From positions 186,001 to 250,000 of the forward strand of contig LT598457.1 of NCBI GenBank assembly GCA_900074725.1: a stretch of DNA of 64,000 bases, in the 5' to 3' direction. A program made the translations under genes and the position numbers. The notes beneath the pieces were generated by a model. That model was not told the origin of the DNA and searched no databases. It saw nothing but the letters and a program-made list of their open reading frames with translations. Shown here one piece after another: positions 1 through 10,291 of the stretch (positions are counted from its first letter, which is position 1; every line of letters starts with the position of its first letter). The DNA is from Lachancea dasiensis (lineage: Eukaryota; Ascomycota; Saccharomycetes; Saccharomycetales; Saccharomycetaceae).

Positions 1-2383
1 CTAAACGCTCAAGATCTCCCATTACTTGGAATCGTTGTTTTATAATGAGCTCGGAGTCTTGTACCAGCTCCCACTCGATGCATTTCTCGAAAAGAATACT
101 ACAAGGTACTCTTACAACTGTATTATTACAGTCACTTAAGAGAGAGTCTAATGCAGCGCGTACACTGGAGGAATATTTCCCATTCACTCTCTTTACCACA
201 TCCATGGGGGTCATCCACCTAACAGCGTACCTTCTCCACAACCTTGCGCACCTTATGCAGAGCGCTTCCAGATGTGAATTTAGTTCGTTCTTTCCGTTCT
301 TTTTGTATCGAGGTGGAAGCTTATCTGATGTTGATGTTTTCTCATTGACACCTGTAATCATTCTTGTTTTGATATGGTCATCATTGCAACCTCCTGTGAT
401 TCGGTACCATAAAGGAGAATAATCAATTTCACAAAACATGCATTTGAAATAAGTTTTTAGTGTTGAAATTTTCTCAGAGTCGAACGACGAATCATCAATA
501 TGTTTCCACTCCTTAATATTAGCGTCATTATCCCTAAAGATCTTAGATGGCTTCCTGACTCTTGATTTTTTGTTGACATCCTCGGTTTTTTTTTTGGAAC
601 CCATAATACTCTTATTCTTATTCTTTTTCCTGCCTTCGAAGTTACCCCATATCTCTCGCCCATTTGGCGTTTTCTTCCAATAGTAATAATACCTTACAAT
701 CATCGCCATCGGCTGCGTGCCGACCAGTTTGCACACAGGATGTAACTCACTACCGTATTTCGAGACGCCTTCTTCAAACTTTTTAATCTCGACCTTTGAC
801 AACGTCGGTTCTCGGAGTGCATTTCTCGATAAGGTTTTTTCACACAGTTTGAGTGCATTTTCAATGCTGTAGTCATTGGTCATGAGAATGAACAGGATCA
901 TATCCCAAAAATTACACGTCTGAGGTAGTATATCAAGTTTTGGTGGAAAAAGCTCTTGGCATTTTTGCACGTAGCCGTCAAGGTGATTTTCAGGGAGTTT
1001 AGAATAGTCAGATTTCCATAGAAGTTCCATATTCTCATCCTCACCTCTCTCGCCGATGCCGGTGTGGTACGGTTTTGGTTCCCAGACGTCACCAACGCAC
1101 CCATCCCATTGGAATTTGGATCCAGTTCTTAGGGTTTTCATGGGATAAGGAAGCATTAACTCAGGTGTGAGAATATCTCGCAAATTATTCACTACTTTCG
1201 AACCAAGGTAATGAAACCAAATATTTTCTGGTCGGCCCGCCAAGCACTTGGCTTGATCAAAGTCGTTGAGCTGATTTTCCAAAGGATCCCAGTGTTGGAT
1301 GCCATGCGAGCGTTCGACAGCAGTATTGTTACTATTGATACACTTAGAACAGATCCAAATAACACCCTTTGCTGGCTTTCGCTCCTGAGGAGGATCTAAA
1401 CAATACAGATGCACAGTAATTCGGCATTCATCGCACTTGACACATTGATTTTTTTCACACCAATTCCCACATTCAGCACATCTTTGATCCCACTCGTTTT
1501 CGTCGTGTACCTTTGTACCCAAAACATACTTTTGAAGCACTTGCTCAATTGGATAATTTTCTTCAGCGAAGACGTAAGGATACAATTTGGCCAAGGTGCC
1601 CAAAAATGTTGAATTAGATCCCAACTTCAAGAGTTGCTGCCGTGTACTCCAAATATCATAATACTGAAGTGTGTATCTGTCGAAAAGTTGATCGTAATAA
1701 AAGGTGTTCGGCTTTGCTAGTACGCCATTCTGATCATCTTGGGGCGCCTCTAACTTTGATCTATGCATTACAGTACATTTTCCACGAAATGAGTGGATGG
1801 GACATATATCCATATGCAACGAGGCGTAGAGTTGTCTGGGGTGTATATTCAATATTTTTTCTTGCACATCTCGGGGCCTGTAGTACCAGTTCATTTTCAC
1901 TTGGAAATATTTGACAGGGAATGAGCTAGTATATTTATGACCCTCACCGATAAGATGTCTAAATTCTGGCTTGGGGACGAATTGAACGATTCTCCCTATG
2001 TAGTAGGGTTCTCCTGGTGGTTCAGAAACCATGTAAATATGATCATCTCTCTTCAAGAGCACCGAGGAACCTTGGCTCAAAGTATCAGAGTTGACATCTA
2101 TAGTAGCATTCTCCAGATCCAGGACGTTAGAAAACCGGCTATGTTTTCTGAATGTCGGAGGTAGTGTCGGTATAAAATTCCAGCCAACACTTTTGTCATT
2201 CAAGTAATCTTGATGTTTTGATTTAGGAACTTTAATCTTATTCATCGATGCAGCATGCATTGATTCGCGAGTCTTTTCCATATGCTGGATTCGCCTGACG
2301 ACGTCCTCATCGGCATCCTTTTCGTTGTAATTTATTTTGCGCGCAGCTCGCCTTCGACTCAGTACTGTATCTTCCTTTGTCAT
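1..2383 (-). CDS. SNT2: Snt2-like BAH/PHD/SANT chromatin protein, 5' part (runs off left edge)
   Basis: The minus strand is open from the ATG at 2383 to the window edge (794 codons). It is the N-terminal part of a protein that is about 1400 aa in S. cerevisiae. A basic N-terminus is followed by a BAH domain (about residues 105-240). A C4HC3 PHD finger follows (about 302-350) with CAECGNWCEKNQCVKCDEC, an HLYC pair and CSKC. A SANT/Myb region lies near residues 535-575 (SKYG..., RYYYYWK). A further cysteine pair (CMFCEIDYSPLWY) near residue 648 looks like the start of an extended PHD finger. In S. cerevisiae Snt2 works with Ecm5 and Rpd3 on chromatin in stress responses and has been linked to histone ubiquitination. 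The C-terminus lies outside the window, so completeness cannot be judged. Neighbouring genes come from other ancestral blocks, so a synteny break probably lies to its right. Confidence 0.9.
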   Translation of the reverse strand, partial: MTKEDTVLSRRRAARKINYNEKDADEDVVRRIQHMEKTRESMHAASMNKIKVPKSKHQDYLNDKSVGWNFIPTLPPTFRKHSRFSNVLDLENATIDVNSDTLSQGSSVLLKRDDHIYMVSEPPGEPYYIGRIVQFVPKPEFRHLIGEGHKYTSSFPVKYFQVKMNWYYRPRDVQEKILNIHPRQLYASLHMDICPIHSFRGKCTVMHRSKLEAPQDDQNGVLAKPNTFYYDQLFDRYTLQYYDIWSTRQQLLKLGSNSTFLGTLAKLYPYVFAEENYPIEQVLQKYVLGTKVHDENEWDQRCAECGNWCEKNQCVKCDECRITVHLYCLDPPQERKPAKGVIWICSKCINSNNTAVERSHGIQHWDPLENQLNDFDQAKCLAGRPENIWFHYLGSKVVNNLRDILTPELMLPYPMKTLRTGSKFQWDGCVGDVWEPKPYHTGIGERGEDENMELLWKSDYSKLPENHLDGYVQKCQELFPPKLDILPQTCNFWDMILFILMTNDYSIENALKLCEKTLSRNALREPTLSKVEIKKFEEGVSKYGSELHPVCKLVGTQPMAMIVRYYYYWKKTPNGREIWGNFEGRKKNKNKSIMGSKKKTEDVNKKSRVRKPSKIFRDNDANIKEWKHIDDSSFDSEKISTLKTYFKCMFCEIDYSPLWYRITGGCNDDHIKTRMITGVNEKTSTSDKLPPRYKKNGKNELNSHLEALCIRCARLWRRYAVRWMTPMDVVKRVNGKYSSSVRAALDSLLSDCNNTVVRVPCSILFEKCIEWELVQDSELIIKQRFQVMGDLERL

Positions 2384-3502
2384 GCCCAGCTATATATTGC
2401 GGGAAGTGGGTATACCTTAGCGTAAGCTTTGCATTATCATCGCTTCCAAATAATAAAGCTGCACAGCATCAGTGAGCCTAAGACCTCATCGTTCACCGAG
2501 CCCATTACGTATATAGTGATCGCAACAGTGTGTTGCTAGTCCAGTAATGCGGGAGAGAAGAATCAACTGGCTGCTTGTCTCGACTAGTCAGATGGAGCGC
2601 TTTTAATGGAACATAAAGAAGAGCTATACTCTGCATATCATGTTTGATGTTCCTCTGCGTTTGTTTTCTGGGAAGTTTAAAACCTGCACCACGAAAAGAG
2701 TGGTGTAAAATATGTCAGTGCCATTACTGGGTGTTCAAATTCAATCAAGGAGGGGAGTATTATTTGTAGTACGGATTATTATCTGTTTGGCTTTAATCGT
2801 CACACAAAGACCTGTTTTGCAAATATGTCCGGAGGTTTTCCAATTTTCAAAATACAGGATAATTTAATCAATAGCCCTGACCCCACAACGAGCCCGAGTA
2901 ATTGCTGAGATCAGCGTGAGACCCTCGAGACCACCTCGAATAAGTTGTATCTGGTAGCCTAGCTGCTTCGTGTCTCCAGAGATCATAACATGCAATTGTA
3001 GAGTGGCCGCTGAATTGTGGTCATGGTCGATAATTAGAGCCCTCAGAGTATGATCTCAAGAACCATGTCTTGTTTTAATCAGAACATGATCATAGAGTGC
3101 ACTGTACACTGAGTAATTCGTTGTAGAATTGTGCCTTTCTTGATAGCCGCCGACCTACGAACATCATTAAATGGCCCAAAAATGATGAAGTCAAGCGACC
3201 TACATGAATCAAATATGCGCTCTTTAGCAACTTCAGAGCTTACAGACGCCGCCCAGCTTTGCTGTGTGCAAGCGTATTCTTTCTTCATCCAGGTAATCTG
3301 GTCAAGTTTGGAAGTGATGACAATTTAAATCAACTATATCTTAATTATGAGCATGATGTACGAATATCATGTTCGTTGATAGGGATATTTACGAATTTCA
3401 AAAATTTTAAGCTCATCTCATCGCTTATGGTTAGGTTGACAGTCTAGTTGCCTCAATCGTTAGTATCAGCTAGCGGGAAATAAAGGAGACCAAGCTATCA
3501 TA
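2384..3502. other. Intergenic region between divergent SNT2 and KRI1
   Basis: About 1.1 kb separates the two start codons. The only clear content is the ribosome-biogenesis motif pair close to KRI1, listed separately. Short open frames at 3079-3447 overlap on both strands, have no recognisable domain and look like chance. No tRNA or other RNA gene was recognised. Confidence 0.6.
3400..3424. promoter_or_regulatory. RRPE and PAC elements upstream of KRI1
   Basis: AAAAATTTT at 3400-3408 matches the rRNA-processing element core. CTCATCTCATCGC at 3412-3424 is the reverse complement of the PAC consensus GCGATGAG, extended by a further GATGAG. The pair lies 79-103 bp before the KRI1 ATG, as is usual in yeast ribosome-biogenesis genes. 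Factors known from S. cerevisiae are Dot6/Tod6 on PAC and Stb3 on RRPE; their action here is inferred. Confidence 0.75.
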
Positions 3503-5121
3503 ATGCCTAGAAAGAAGTCTGCGGCTAAGAAGGCTAGAGAAGATGCTAAAAAACTTGAGGTGAAATCCCAAGGGGGAGATTCGGCTAACAAACCTCTTGC
3601 TGGAACAGCTAATGAAGATTTTAGCGGTAATGGGAGTGAAGACTCAAGCTCTGAAGAAGAGGATGACTACGGTGAGCTAGTCACGGATGAGGTTGAAAGT
3701 GGGATTAACCAGGTGTTGGCCGCCATCAAAAGCAACGACAAAGCGTTGTTCGACCCATCGGTGCGGTTCTTCGAAGATCCAGATAAAAGTGTAGGAGACA
3801 AGGCCAAAAAGCGGAAGGAAAAACCAATGTATTTGAAAGATTACCATAGAATGAACATTCTTTCGGGTGAGACCTTTAAAAACGACGAGGAGGGAGACAC
3901 TCCGATGGGGACCGTTGATGGTAAACAATCATTCGTTGCCCAACAGAGCGAGGAGAAATCTCAGCTTTTGAATGAAATCAAAGATCAGTTCAAAGAGGCT
4001 GACGACGAGGATGTGGAGGATGACGATTTTTTGGTGCAGAAAAAACCCACGAGATCCACGAAGCTCTCTAAAAAAGCATTACCTGACCCCGAAGTTAACG
4101 ACGAAGACTTTTTACAGGCGTTTGTTGGAAGTCAAGCCTGGATACCACAGCAAGGTGACAAAGTTATCAACCTAGATGGTCCTGGTGCGAATGATGATGA
4201 AGAAGAATTCGAAGATGCCGCGGAGCAATTCGAAAATGCCTATAATTTCCGTTATGAAGACCCAAATGCAGCAGAAATTGTGTCGTATGCACGTAACCAA
4301 GCTACGCTAAGAAGATCAGAGAACACTGCTCGTAGGAGAAAAAGGGATGAGGAAAAGCGAGAAGTATTGGCAGAGAAGGAGGAAAAGGAAACTGCAATCC
4401 AGAAGAAGAAAACCGAGAAAGTTAACAAACTCACTGATGTCTTAGAACAAGTTAAAAAGGAATATGGGGCCGATATTGATGAAGCCATGGTAAAAAAACT
4501 AACTAGCGCCTTGATAAATGGTGACTTCAAAGATGACCAATGGGACTCTGTCGTTGGCGAGCTATTCAACGAAGAGTACTACAATCAAGAGTCGAAACCT
4601 ACTTGGGATGAAGATGATGAAATAATGGGGGAGTTTTACACTGCTGAACAAGAACATAGTGAAGACGAAGAAGAGCCGCTTAAAAAAAAATCCAAGAAGC
4701 AAAAAAAAGAGGAGAAGTCCTCCAAGAAGAGGGAAAAAAGAAAGTTACCGAGATGGTAGAGAACGCAGTTGAAAGCGAAAAGCTAGCCATTGTGGATGAA
4801 GTGGACGAAGAGAGAAAATCTCGCTCAAGATCCAAGGACAACGACGAAGTAAAGTTCCGTTATAGGGAAGTTTCACCCGAATCTTTTGGTCTCTCTCATA
4901 GAGAAATTTTTCAAGCCGATGACGCTGACTTGAATGATTTAATTGGATTGAAAAAGTTCGCGCCCTACCGAGCTAAAGAGTTGAGAGCCAAAGACCGTCG
5001 TAAGGTAATGAAAAGCAGGAGACTAAGGGAATGGCGACAAAAAGTGTTCGGTAATGAAGAAGGTCTTGCGGAGAGCAGTCTGCCCTCTAAGGATGGGTCC
5101 AAGCATGAAAAAGAGGGCTAA
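3503..5121 (+). CDS. KRI1: Kri1-like 40S ribosome biogenesis factor, split by a frame change
   Basis: Kri1 is an essential nucleolar protein that works with Krr1 in 40S assembly. The first frame (3503-4759) gives 418 residues. It starts lysine-rich, has acidic stretches (GSEDSSSEEEDDYGE) and ends in a basic run (KKREKRKL) before PRW and a stop. The conserved Kri1 C-terminal domain (FRYREVSPESFGL, LIGLKKFAPYR) sits in a different frame that ends at 5121. That frame is open from 4684, so the two frames overlap for about 75 bp. A single missing base or a -1 shift there would join them. The basic run fits the first frame and EMVENAV fits the second, which places the change near 4745-4752 rather than in the A-runs at 4682-4690 and 4701-4708. 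A sequencing error or a real strain mutation is likelier than programmed frameshifting. No intron signals fit. Joined length would be about 540 aa, against about 590 in S. cerevisiae. Confidence 0.85.
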
Positions 5122-5277
5122 GCATTTACCATTTCAGTTCTATCTTTAATATTGATACATAGCATAAAGGAATTTCGTAATCTGGTAACTTTACCGGTCA
5201 GCAATCTTACTCATAAATTGCTTCTAAATCCTCAGTTTAAATATAAATACTTTCGGATTACTTATTAATGTCCTTAC

Positions 5278-7635
5278 TTACCTTTGAAAACTGGAAATGG
5301 ATCTGTTAGCGGCACCCTTCCTATAAGAGTTGTCCTTGTTGACGGTACGCGAGCCTCTTGGCCTCAAAGTGTTCATGATGGACCGGGTTCCACTCTCTGC
5401 GGCTTCGTTCAAAGTTGCTGGCGCTGCAATTCTGGCAAGCCAAACATGAGCAAGGAGTGCGAATGTCAAAGCAATGAATGCCATTACACCAAGGATCCCA
5501 AACCACCAACCCAAATTGCCTCCACTTCCACCAGGAACTGGAACGTTCATACCAAATAAGCCAGTGACGAGATTGAGGGGTACTAATATAGTACCTATTA
5601 ATGTGACTTTACTCAGCATTTCAGTTACTTTGTTGTTCGAGTTGAAGGATTCAACTTGCAGTTGAGCTAGGTAATTAGCATGAGAACGAGAGAAAATCTT
5701 TTCGTAGGAGAGCAAGTTTTGAAACATTGTCACAACATGATCCTGAATATCGCCAAGATATAAAGCAATATCGGCTCTAGGTTGGGCTCTCCCTGGGTAT
5801 ATATTAGGGGCACCGTGCCCTTGGGGGTCTCCTCTGGCTTGCGGAGTTTTGTTGAATTGTAGATTGGCGATATTTAATTGGGATGTTAAGGCAGGCCCAA
5901 TCCCATTCAGTTCGTCCTGACATCTCTTAGCAAACATCTTAATAACATCTGCCTTTCCGCTCAGTAGCCGCATTAAAGTCATCGTCTTCCTTCTACTTTC
6001 CCCTATCCGCTGTAGCATGGCAGCAAAGTTCATATCCCGTGCCATGAATACGGAGTCCTCAATAACATCTGCTTCATATTCAATTGCTTGAATAACAGGA
6101 GCAAAACTATCCGTGATATCATCAATGAGAGCATAACAGAGCCAGTCCGAGCTAACATCGACGTAGTCCCGCAGTTGTCTCACACGTCGTCTCACATTAG
6201 AGCAATGGTATACGGGGCCAAAATGGAACGTCAAAATACCTTCTTTGAATATCACAATGTAAACATTAATTGGTTCCAGAAAATCTTCAGATTCGTGGTC
6301 TCCTTCGAAAGTATGAAAACAAACAAAATAGTAAGACTTGAACAGTTCAACCTTCTCACGTGTTTCTTGCATCCTAACATCTTCAGCGGTCAGTGGATGG
6401 AGGCCAAAGGCTTTCGAGATACAACGCATTTCTTCATCGGTCGGACATACACAGTCTAACCACCAAGTAGGAGCACCATCTCTAAAAAGCTCTCTGAATG
6501 TTTGCCCCGGCTTCACAAGTGATGATATATCAGGGGCATGGACAGTTTCTTCAGTATCGGAGCAGAAGAAAGAGAACCTATCCGGAACTACATACTCTTC
6601 GGTCTGAGAGCCATAAGGTGTGTGTACGTAGTCCAAATCATCGTGTTCAACTTTATTGTTTCCGAAAAAAATGCCACTTTGGGAGCCATGTGCTGGGATT
6701 TCCGGTTTTTTCTCAGTCACCAAGGTAGAAGAGCCCTTGGGTGTGTACTTCAGAGCGGCGGTAGATGTAGTAGCGGCAGATGAAGAAGAGCCTTCTTTAG
6801 TCATGTATTTTTGATTGGCATCAGCAGGTTCAACATTTGCAGTATTCAAAATGCTGCCGATGTACTCTTCCCTGGACTGCATTGCGTGCTCTTCAAGCTC
6901 ATCGAAATCAATACCGTTAATTCTAGTGTGTTCCAAACGTTGCATAGGGAAACACACATCTTCCTCCGTTTCTTGGGATTCTCGCGAAGCACGCGAGTTA
7001 TCCGTCTCAATAGATACCCAAGAGAGCCTACGTCTCATTGTTTGGTCTCTGATGTTACTTTCGCTTTGGTTAGACCTTTCTGAAAGCGTTTTATTCAAAA
7101 AGTGCAAAGGCTTGTTCGAGGAGGATTCGGAGTTGGTTCTCGCTTTTGCCCTTTTCATATTCCCGGCTTCTTCAGGGCCAGAGCTCTTTGAAGATTTGCG
7201 GGGCATCATGGGAGGAGGAGCAGCTAACCTTTGAACAGATCCCGAACTCGTGTACAGCTGCCTTTGATGAGGCATGGAGTGTGCTATACGCGACGGCCTT
7301 GCATTTTCGGTGTTAGTCGCAGAAAGCTTCCTGTAGGAGCCCTCAATTTTTAAGTCTTCGTCGGATTCCTCGCCAAATGAAGTTCCTGGTCGCGTTGTAT
7401 TTGGAGAAACGTCATTATTCCCGTCTTTTCCGTCATTCGACGACTGCGTGGTTCTCAGATTGGGCTTATTAATTTCATAGTTTTGACGCACAGGCAACGA
7501 GTCCGGCAAGTTCCTATGGTCGTACAGTTCATTGTGTTCCTCCGTGTCCATCGATGCCAACGATACAGCCATGGACGCAGCTGGTGAGACATGCCCACGT
7601 TCGTGAGAATGGTCGGACTCGGAGTCAGAACTCAT
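5278..7635 (-). CDS. ALR1: Alr1-like plasma-membrane magnesium transporter (CorA family)
   Basis: This is a 785-residue CorA-type Mg2+ transporter; S. cerevisiae Alr1 is about 860. A long serine-rich, charged N-terminal cytosolic region (about residues 1-330) precedes the CorA domain. Two transmembrane segments lie near the C-terminus. The first ends in the family signature GMN (in LVTGLFGMNVPVPG, about residue 695), which forms the ion-selectivity filter. The second is the hydrophobic LGWWFGILGVMAFIALTF stretch. The frame is open to a GTG at 7659, but the first ATG is at 7635 and is used here. Synteny (orthologue of YOL130W next to STB1 and GAS4) favours ALR1 over the vacuolar homologue MNR2. 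The gene converges on KRI1 with a 156-bp gap. Confidence 0.92.
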   Translation of the reverse strand: MSSDSESDHSHERGHVSPAASMAVSLASMDTEEHNELYDHRNLPDSLPVRQNYEINKPNLRTTQSSNDGKDGNNDVSPNTTRPGTSFGEESDEDLKIEGSYRKLSATNTENARPSRIAHSMPHQRQLYTSSGSVQRLAAPPPMMPRKSSKSSGPEEAGNMKRAKARTNSESSSNKPLHFLNKTLSERSNQSESNIRDQTMRRRLSWVSIETDNSRASRESQETEEDVCFPMQRLEHTRINGIDFDELEEHAMQSREEYIGSILNTANVEPADANQKYMTKEGSSSSAATTSTAALKYTPKGSSTLVTEKKPEIPAHGSQSGIFFGNNKVEHDDLDYVHTPYGSQTEEYVVPDRFSFFCSDTEETVHAPDISSLVKPGQTFRELFRDGAPTWWLDCVCPTDEEMRCISKAFGLHPLTAEDVRMQETREKVELFKSYYFVCFHTFEGDHESEDFLEPINVYIVIFKEGILTFHFGPVYHCSNVRRRVRQLRDYVDVSSDWLCYALIDDITDSFAPVIQAIEYEADVIEDSVFMARDMNFAAMLQRIGESRRKTMTLMRLLSGKADVIKMFAKRCQDELNGIGPALTSQLNIANLQFNKTPQARGDPQGHGAPNIYPGRAQPRADIALYLGDIQDHVVTMFQNLLSYEKIFSRSHANYLAQLQVESFNSNNKVTEMLSKVTLIGTILVPLNLVTGLFGMNVPVPGGSGGNLGWWFGILGVMAFIALTFALLAHVWLARIAAPATLNEAAESGTRSIMNTLRPRGSRTVNKDNSYRKGAANRSISSFQR

Positions 7636-8294
7636 GATTGGTCGTAACTGTGGTGGCACTTATGTGATAGCAGAAGTCCACAAAAAAAAAAAAAACGACG
7701 GTTCAAAGCTTGTTGATAGCTGACAATCTTATTTGTTGAGCCTGAGCTATTATGGTCGATACCTGGCCAACGGAAGCGCTATCCTTCGCACGCTTAACTT
7801 TGCGTATTGAACACTGCTCGTACTGATACTCCAGTAATGAACTATCGTGAAACCCAGGTTGCCAAGAAAAATCACAGACTTTCAAAAGCGTATTCAAAAA
7901 TATGTGCTGCTAATCTGAAAAGCACAGCTGACCCGACCTGGTACGCCCAGAATTTCTTTCAATACACAAAGAGTGCTACTATGAGTTTTTCGATAATAGC
8001 AGCTTTTAGACGTTGCTCTGCTGAACCTCCACACAAGTCATCACCATCTGATAATTTACTGATTAGCTTCATTATTTCTTGAAATTGAAGAAGGAAAAAT
8101 CTTCCCATGTGCACGCTCGTCCGAAACGACAAGTATATAGACATGGGCGGCTAAATTTGAATCGACAATACAATTCATCAACGGATGAGTAAAACAACAA
8201 TTGGGTAGATTCTGCTCGAGAGTTGTGAGCGATTTACCTCTTTCCATTGCATCATGTAGTGTATCTCACTTTAGGACACCCTTTCCGGGTTTTT
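7636..8294. other. Intergenic region between ALR1 and STB1 with unassigned short ORFs
   Basis: This 659-bp gap holds a 13-bp A-run near 7682 and two overlapping minus-strand frames: 8056-8247 (63 codons, ATG start) and 7959-8144 (61 codons). Neither shows a domain I recognise. The second ends in a helix-like stretch (AEQRLKAAIIEKLIVALFVY). They could be pieces of a small spliced or frame-disrupted gene, but no convincing splice signals are visible. Treated as non-coding. Confidence 0.4.
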
Positions 8295-9272
8295 TTAGTC
8301 TCTCTTGTTTTCACGACCGGTTCCACTGCCCACACGAGGCGACGGACTGAAGAGATTGTGAACGTAGTCGCCCATGTTGAAGTTTGGCGTAGTCAGGAGG
8401 TGCGAGGACCGTAGCTCGCGGGATGGAGTGCCTGGAACGGCCAAGGTTGGTGGGTTGAATGTGGTAGGGTTATTGGGCCCGGAGGAGGAGGCAGGGGGGT
8501 TTTTAGTCTTTCGAGGAGAGGAAGAAGACATGTAGAGAGAGGCTTGAGGAGAGTCCATGATCTCGGAAAACTGCGAGCTGGACTGTGAGGGTGTTTCGTG
8601 GAAACCAGAGTTGGAGACCGCGTGGCTCGGCACTTTAAATCCAAAATGCTGCGCGGAGGATGAAGATTGAGCTTTGAGATGTGAGTTCTGGGAGGGAGTC
8701 GTTGGGATGGCCCCATGGCCACCGCTGCTACTAGTGGGGATTGAAGGGGTCTGCGGGCCGTGCTGCGTACCGCTTTTGGCGGACGTGTAGGGACTGGTAG
8801 CGAGATACATCAGCAAATCTGCTCCCAAGTCGTTGGTGTCCAGAGGCGCTTTGGGGGTCCTAGGAACAGCCAGTTCCGTCCCGTTGTCTCGGTCCAGCCG
8901 CACGCTAGGACGCCGGGTCCTTTGGGAGCTTCGTGGGGGTGTTGAGGGCGTCTTGATAGAGTCTGTTTGCCTTGGAGCCGGGACCCGCCGCGACGCTCCT
9001 TCAGACTCGGTCGGCGTCTCTCCTGTAGTCCTGCTACGTTTCAAAGGTGACAGCCGACTTGTGTTAAGGGTAACAAGTGGTAAATCCATCTTCACCGGTG
9101 ATGTTCGGGCCCTGGGCCTTCCGTTGTCGCGTGAACTCTTCTTAGGAGTTGCCACTTTACTTAACCCCATTTTAAGCTGACGCGTCATCTGAGCGAGCTC
9201 TGCTCTTTCCAGGATTTTTAGCGCAATTTCCTGTTCCTTCTGAGGTGACAGTTGGTCTGATTCAAGCGTCAT
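8295..9272 (-). CDS. STB1: Stb1-like regulator of G1/S transcription
   Basis: The 325-residue product is low-complexity and rich in Ser, Thr and Pro, with many SP/TP sites that are candidate Cdk sites. The N-terminal segment (about residues 9-42, SPQKEQEIALKILERAELAQ onward) matches what I recall of the conserved Stb1 start. It resembles the short G1/S factor-binding motif shared with Whi5-type proteins. In S. cerevisiae Stb1 binds Swi6 and Sin3 and tunes MBF-dependent transcription at Start. The C-terminus carries a second conserved-looking piece (NLFSPSPRVG). Synteny supports the call: neighbours KRI1 and ZIM17 flank STB1 in S. cerevisiae too. The protein is shorter than the 420-aa S. cerevisiae form, with the difference in the low-complexity middle. 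Confidence 0.82.
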   Translation of the reverse strand: MTLESDQLSPQKEQEIALKILERAELAQMTRQLKMGLSKVATPKKSSRDNGRPRARTSPVKMDLPLVTLNTSRLSPLKRSRTTGETPTESEGASRRVPAPRQTDSIKTPSTPPRSSQRTRRPSVRLDRDNGTELAVPRTPKAPLDTNDLGADLLMYLATSPYTSAKSGTQHGPQTPSIPTSSSGGHGAIPTTPSQNSHLKAQSSSSAQHFGFKVPSHAVSNSGFHETPSQSSSQFSEIMDSPQASLYMSSSSPRKTKNPPASSSGPNNPTTFNPPTLAVPGTPSRELRSSHLLTTPNFNMGDYVHNLFSPSPRVGSGTGRENKRD

Positions 9273-9285
9273 TACCGTTATGTTT

Positions 9286-9291
9286 ACGCGT
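9286..9291. promoter_or_regulatory. MCB-like ACGCGT between STB1 and ZIM17
   Basis: ACGCGT, the MluI cell-cycle box core bound by MBF, lies 14-19 bp before the STB1 ATG in the 144-bp divergent spacer. It is unusually close to the start codon and may be chance. Confidence 0.35.
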
Positions 9292-9416
9292 TTTGATGGC
9301 TTTATGGGTTACGACTTGCATTAAAGTATTAAAGCTATTTTCAAAACTTAATATGTCTAGAGAAGGAAATGACCTAGTGGGAAACAATCAGACCAGAATA
9401 CACCAAAACTGTCAGC

Positions 9417-9965
9417 ATGCTACGTCTACTGAAACCAAGGACGATTTCCAGATGTGCCAGAGTAGCGGTTCCCCGTTTCCAGAGCTCCAACATGTCTAAT
9501 ATGGCGCTCTTTTCCCGATCTTTAAGCGTCAGTCACAAGTTGAGCAATGAGAGTCCCAAGAGCTCAGATTCCAAGATTCCGCTGGAAAGCCTCAAAGTGG
9601 ATAAGCCCATGATGATGATCGCTTTCACTTGCAAGAAATGCGAAACGCGTTCGTCTCATACTATGTCCAAACAGGCCTACACGGGGGGCACGGTTTTGAT
9701 CCAGTGCCCGGGATGCAAGAGCAGACATTTGATTGCAGACCACCTTAAAATTTTCTCCGATGATCGACTAACAGTCCAGGACATCTTGAATGCCAAAGGA
9801 GAGTCTGTGTCGATGACTACGGAGGACTTGGCATTTGAAGACATTCCTGAAAAACTCAGGTCCCTAATTGGCCATCACGCAAAGGACGCCCCAGAACAGC
9901 AGAAGCAGAAGCTGGATAATGAGAGCGTGCACCAGCTGCCTCCTACCAAACCTAACAAGCACTAG
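9417..9965 (+). CDS. ZIM17: Zim17-like mitochondrial Hsp70 escort zinc-finger protein
   Basis: This 182-residue protein has a basic, Arg-rich N-terminus ([20 protein letters not shown]) that looks like a mitochondrial presequence. The DNL-type zinc finger follows (about residues 67-115) with two cysteine pairs, CKKC and CPGC, about 25 residues apart. After it comes the family's [10 protein letters not shown] segment. Zim17/Tim15 keeps matrix Hsp70 (Ssc1) soluble during protein import. It matches the 174-aa S. cerevisiae protein in length and shares the neighbours STB1 and SKP2. The second in-frame ATG group near residue 26 could serve as an alternative start but would remove the presequence, so the first ATG is preferred. 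Confidence 0.93.
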   Translation: MLRLLKPRTISRCARVAVPRFQSSNMSNMALFSRSLSVSHKLSNESPKSSDSKIPLESLKVDKPMMMIAFTCKKCETRSSHTMSKQAYTGGTVLIQCPGCKSRHLIADHLKIFSDDRLTVQDILNAKGESVSMTTEDLAFEDIPEKLRSLIGHHAKDAPEQQKQKLDNESVHQLPPTKPNKH

Positions 9966-10291
9966 ATAGGTGATGAAGATTCCGTATCACTTTTTGGTGC
10001 GAGTACATACAAATTTGGCGACCAAACTTTCCAGACTGAAAGCCAAAGGATTCTGTAAATAGCTGACCTGTCGCCCGTACGCAAACGAAACTGTCATCTG
10101 GCCAATTTAAACCCGTATTCATCCTTTGGGAAGAACCCGATATCTTCGTAGTCAGCGAGTCATCTGTTAAGAAGGCTAGAAAAATGACCAACATATAAGT
10201 ACATGAGCATCGATACCCGAAACTACTGTGAAGGGAGCGGCGACACGCCAGTTATAGCGGCAAAGTCGATACCCCCCAGTGCTCCAGCAAT
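9966..10291. other. Spacer between ZIM17 and SKP2
   Basis: About 326 bp combining the ZIM17 3' region and the SKP2 promoter. I see no clear motif, RNA gene or conserved ORF in it. Confidence 0.5.

Noticed and set aside
45-422. 125-codon plus-strand frame and similar frames at 1211-2164
   Set aside because: They lie antisense to the well-supported SNT2 coding sequence and show no domain.
3183-3260. ATGATGA C-box-like sequence between SNT2 and KRI1
   Set aside because: No D box at a suitable distance and no guide or stem.
4682-4708. A-runs in KRI1 as a programmed -1 frameshift site
   Set aside because: Shifting there would discard the conserved basic KREKRKL run; no stimulatory structure is evident. 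Kept only as an alternative in the KRI1 finding.
6657-6671. TGTTTCCGAAAAAAA resembling a centromere CDEIII core
   Set aside because: It is inside the ALR1 coding sequence, with no AT-rich CDEII and no CDEI at the right distance.
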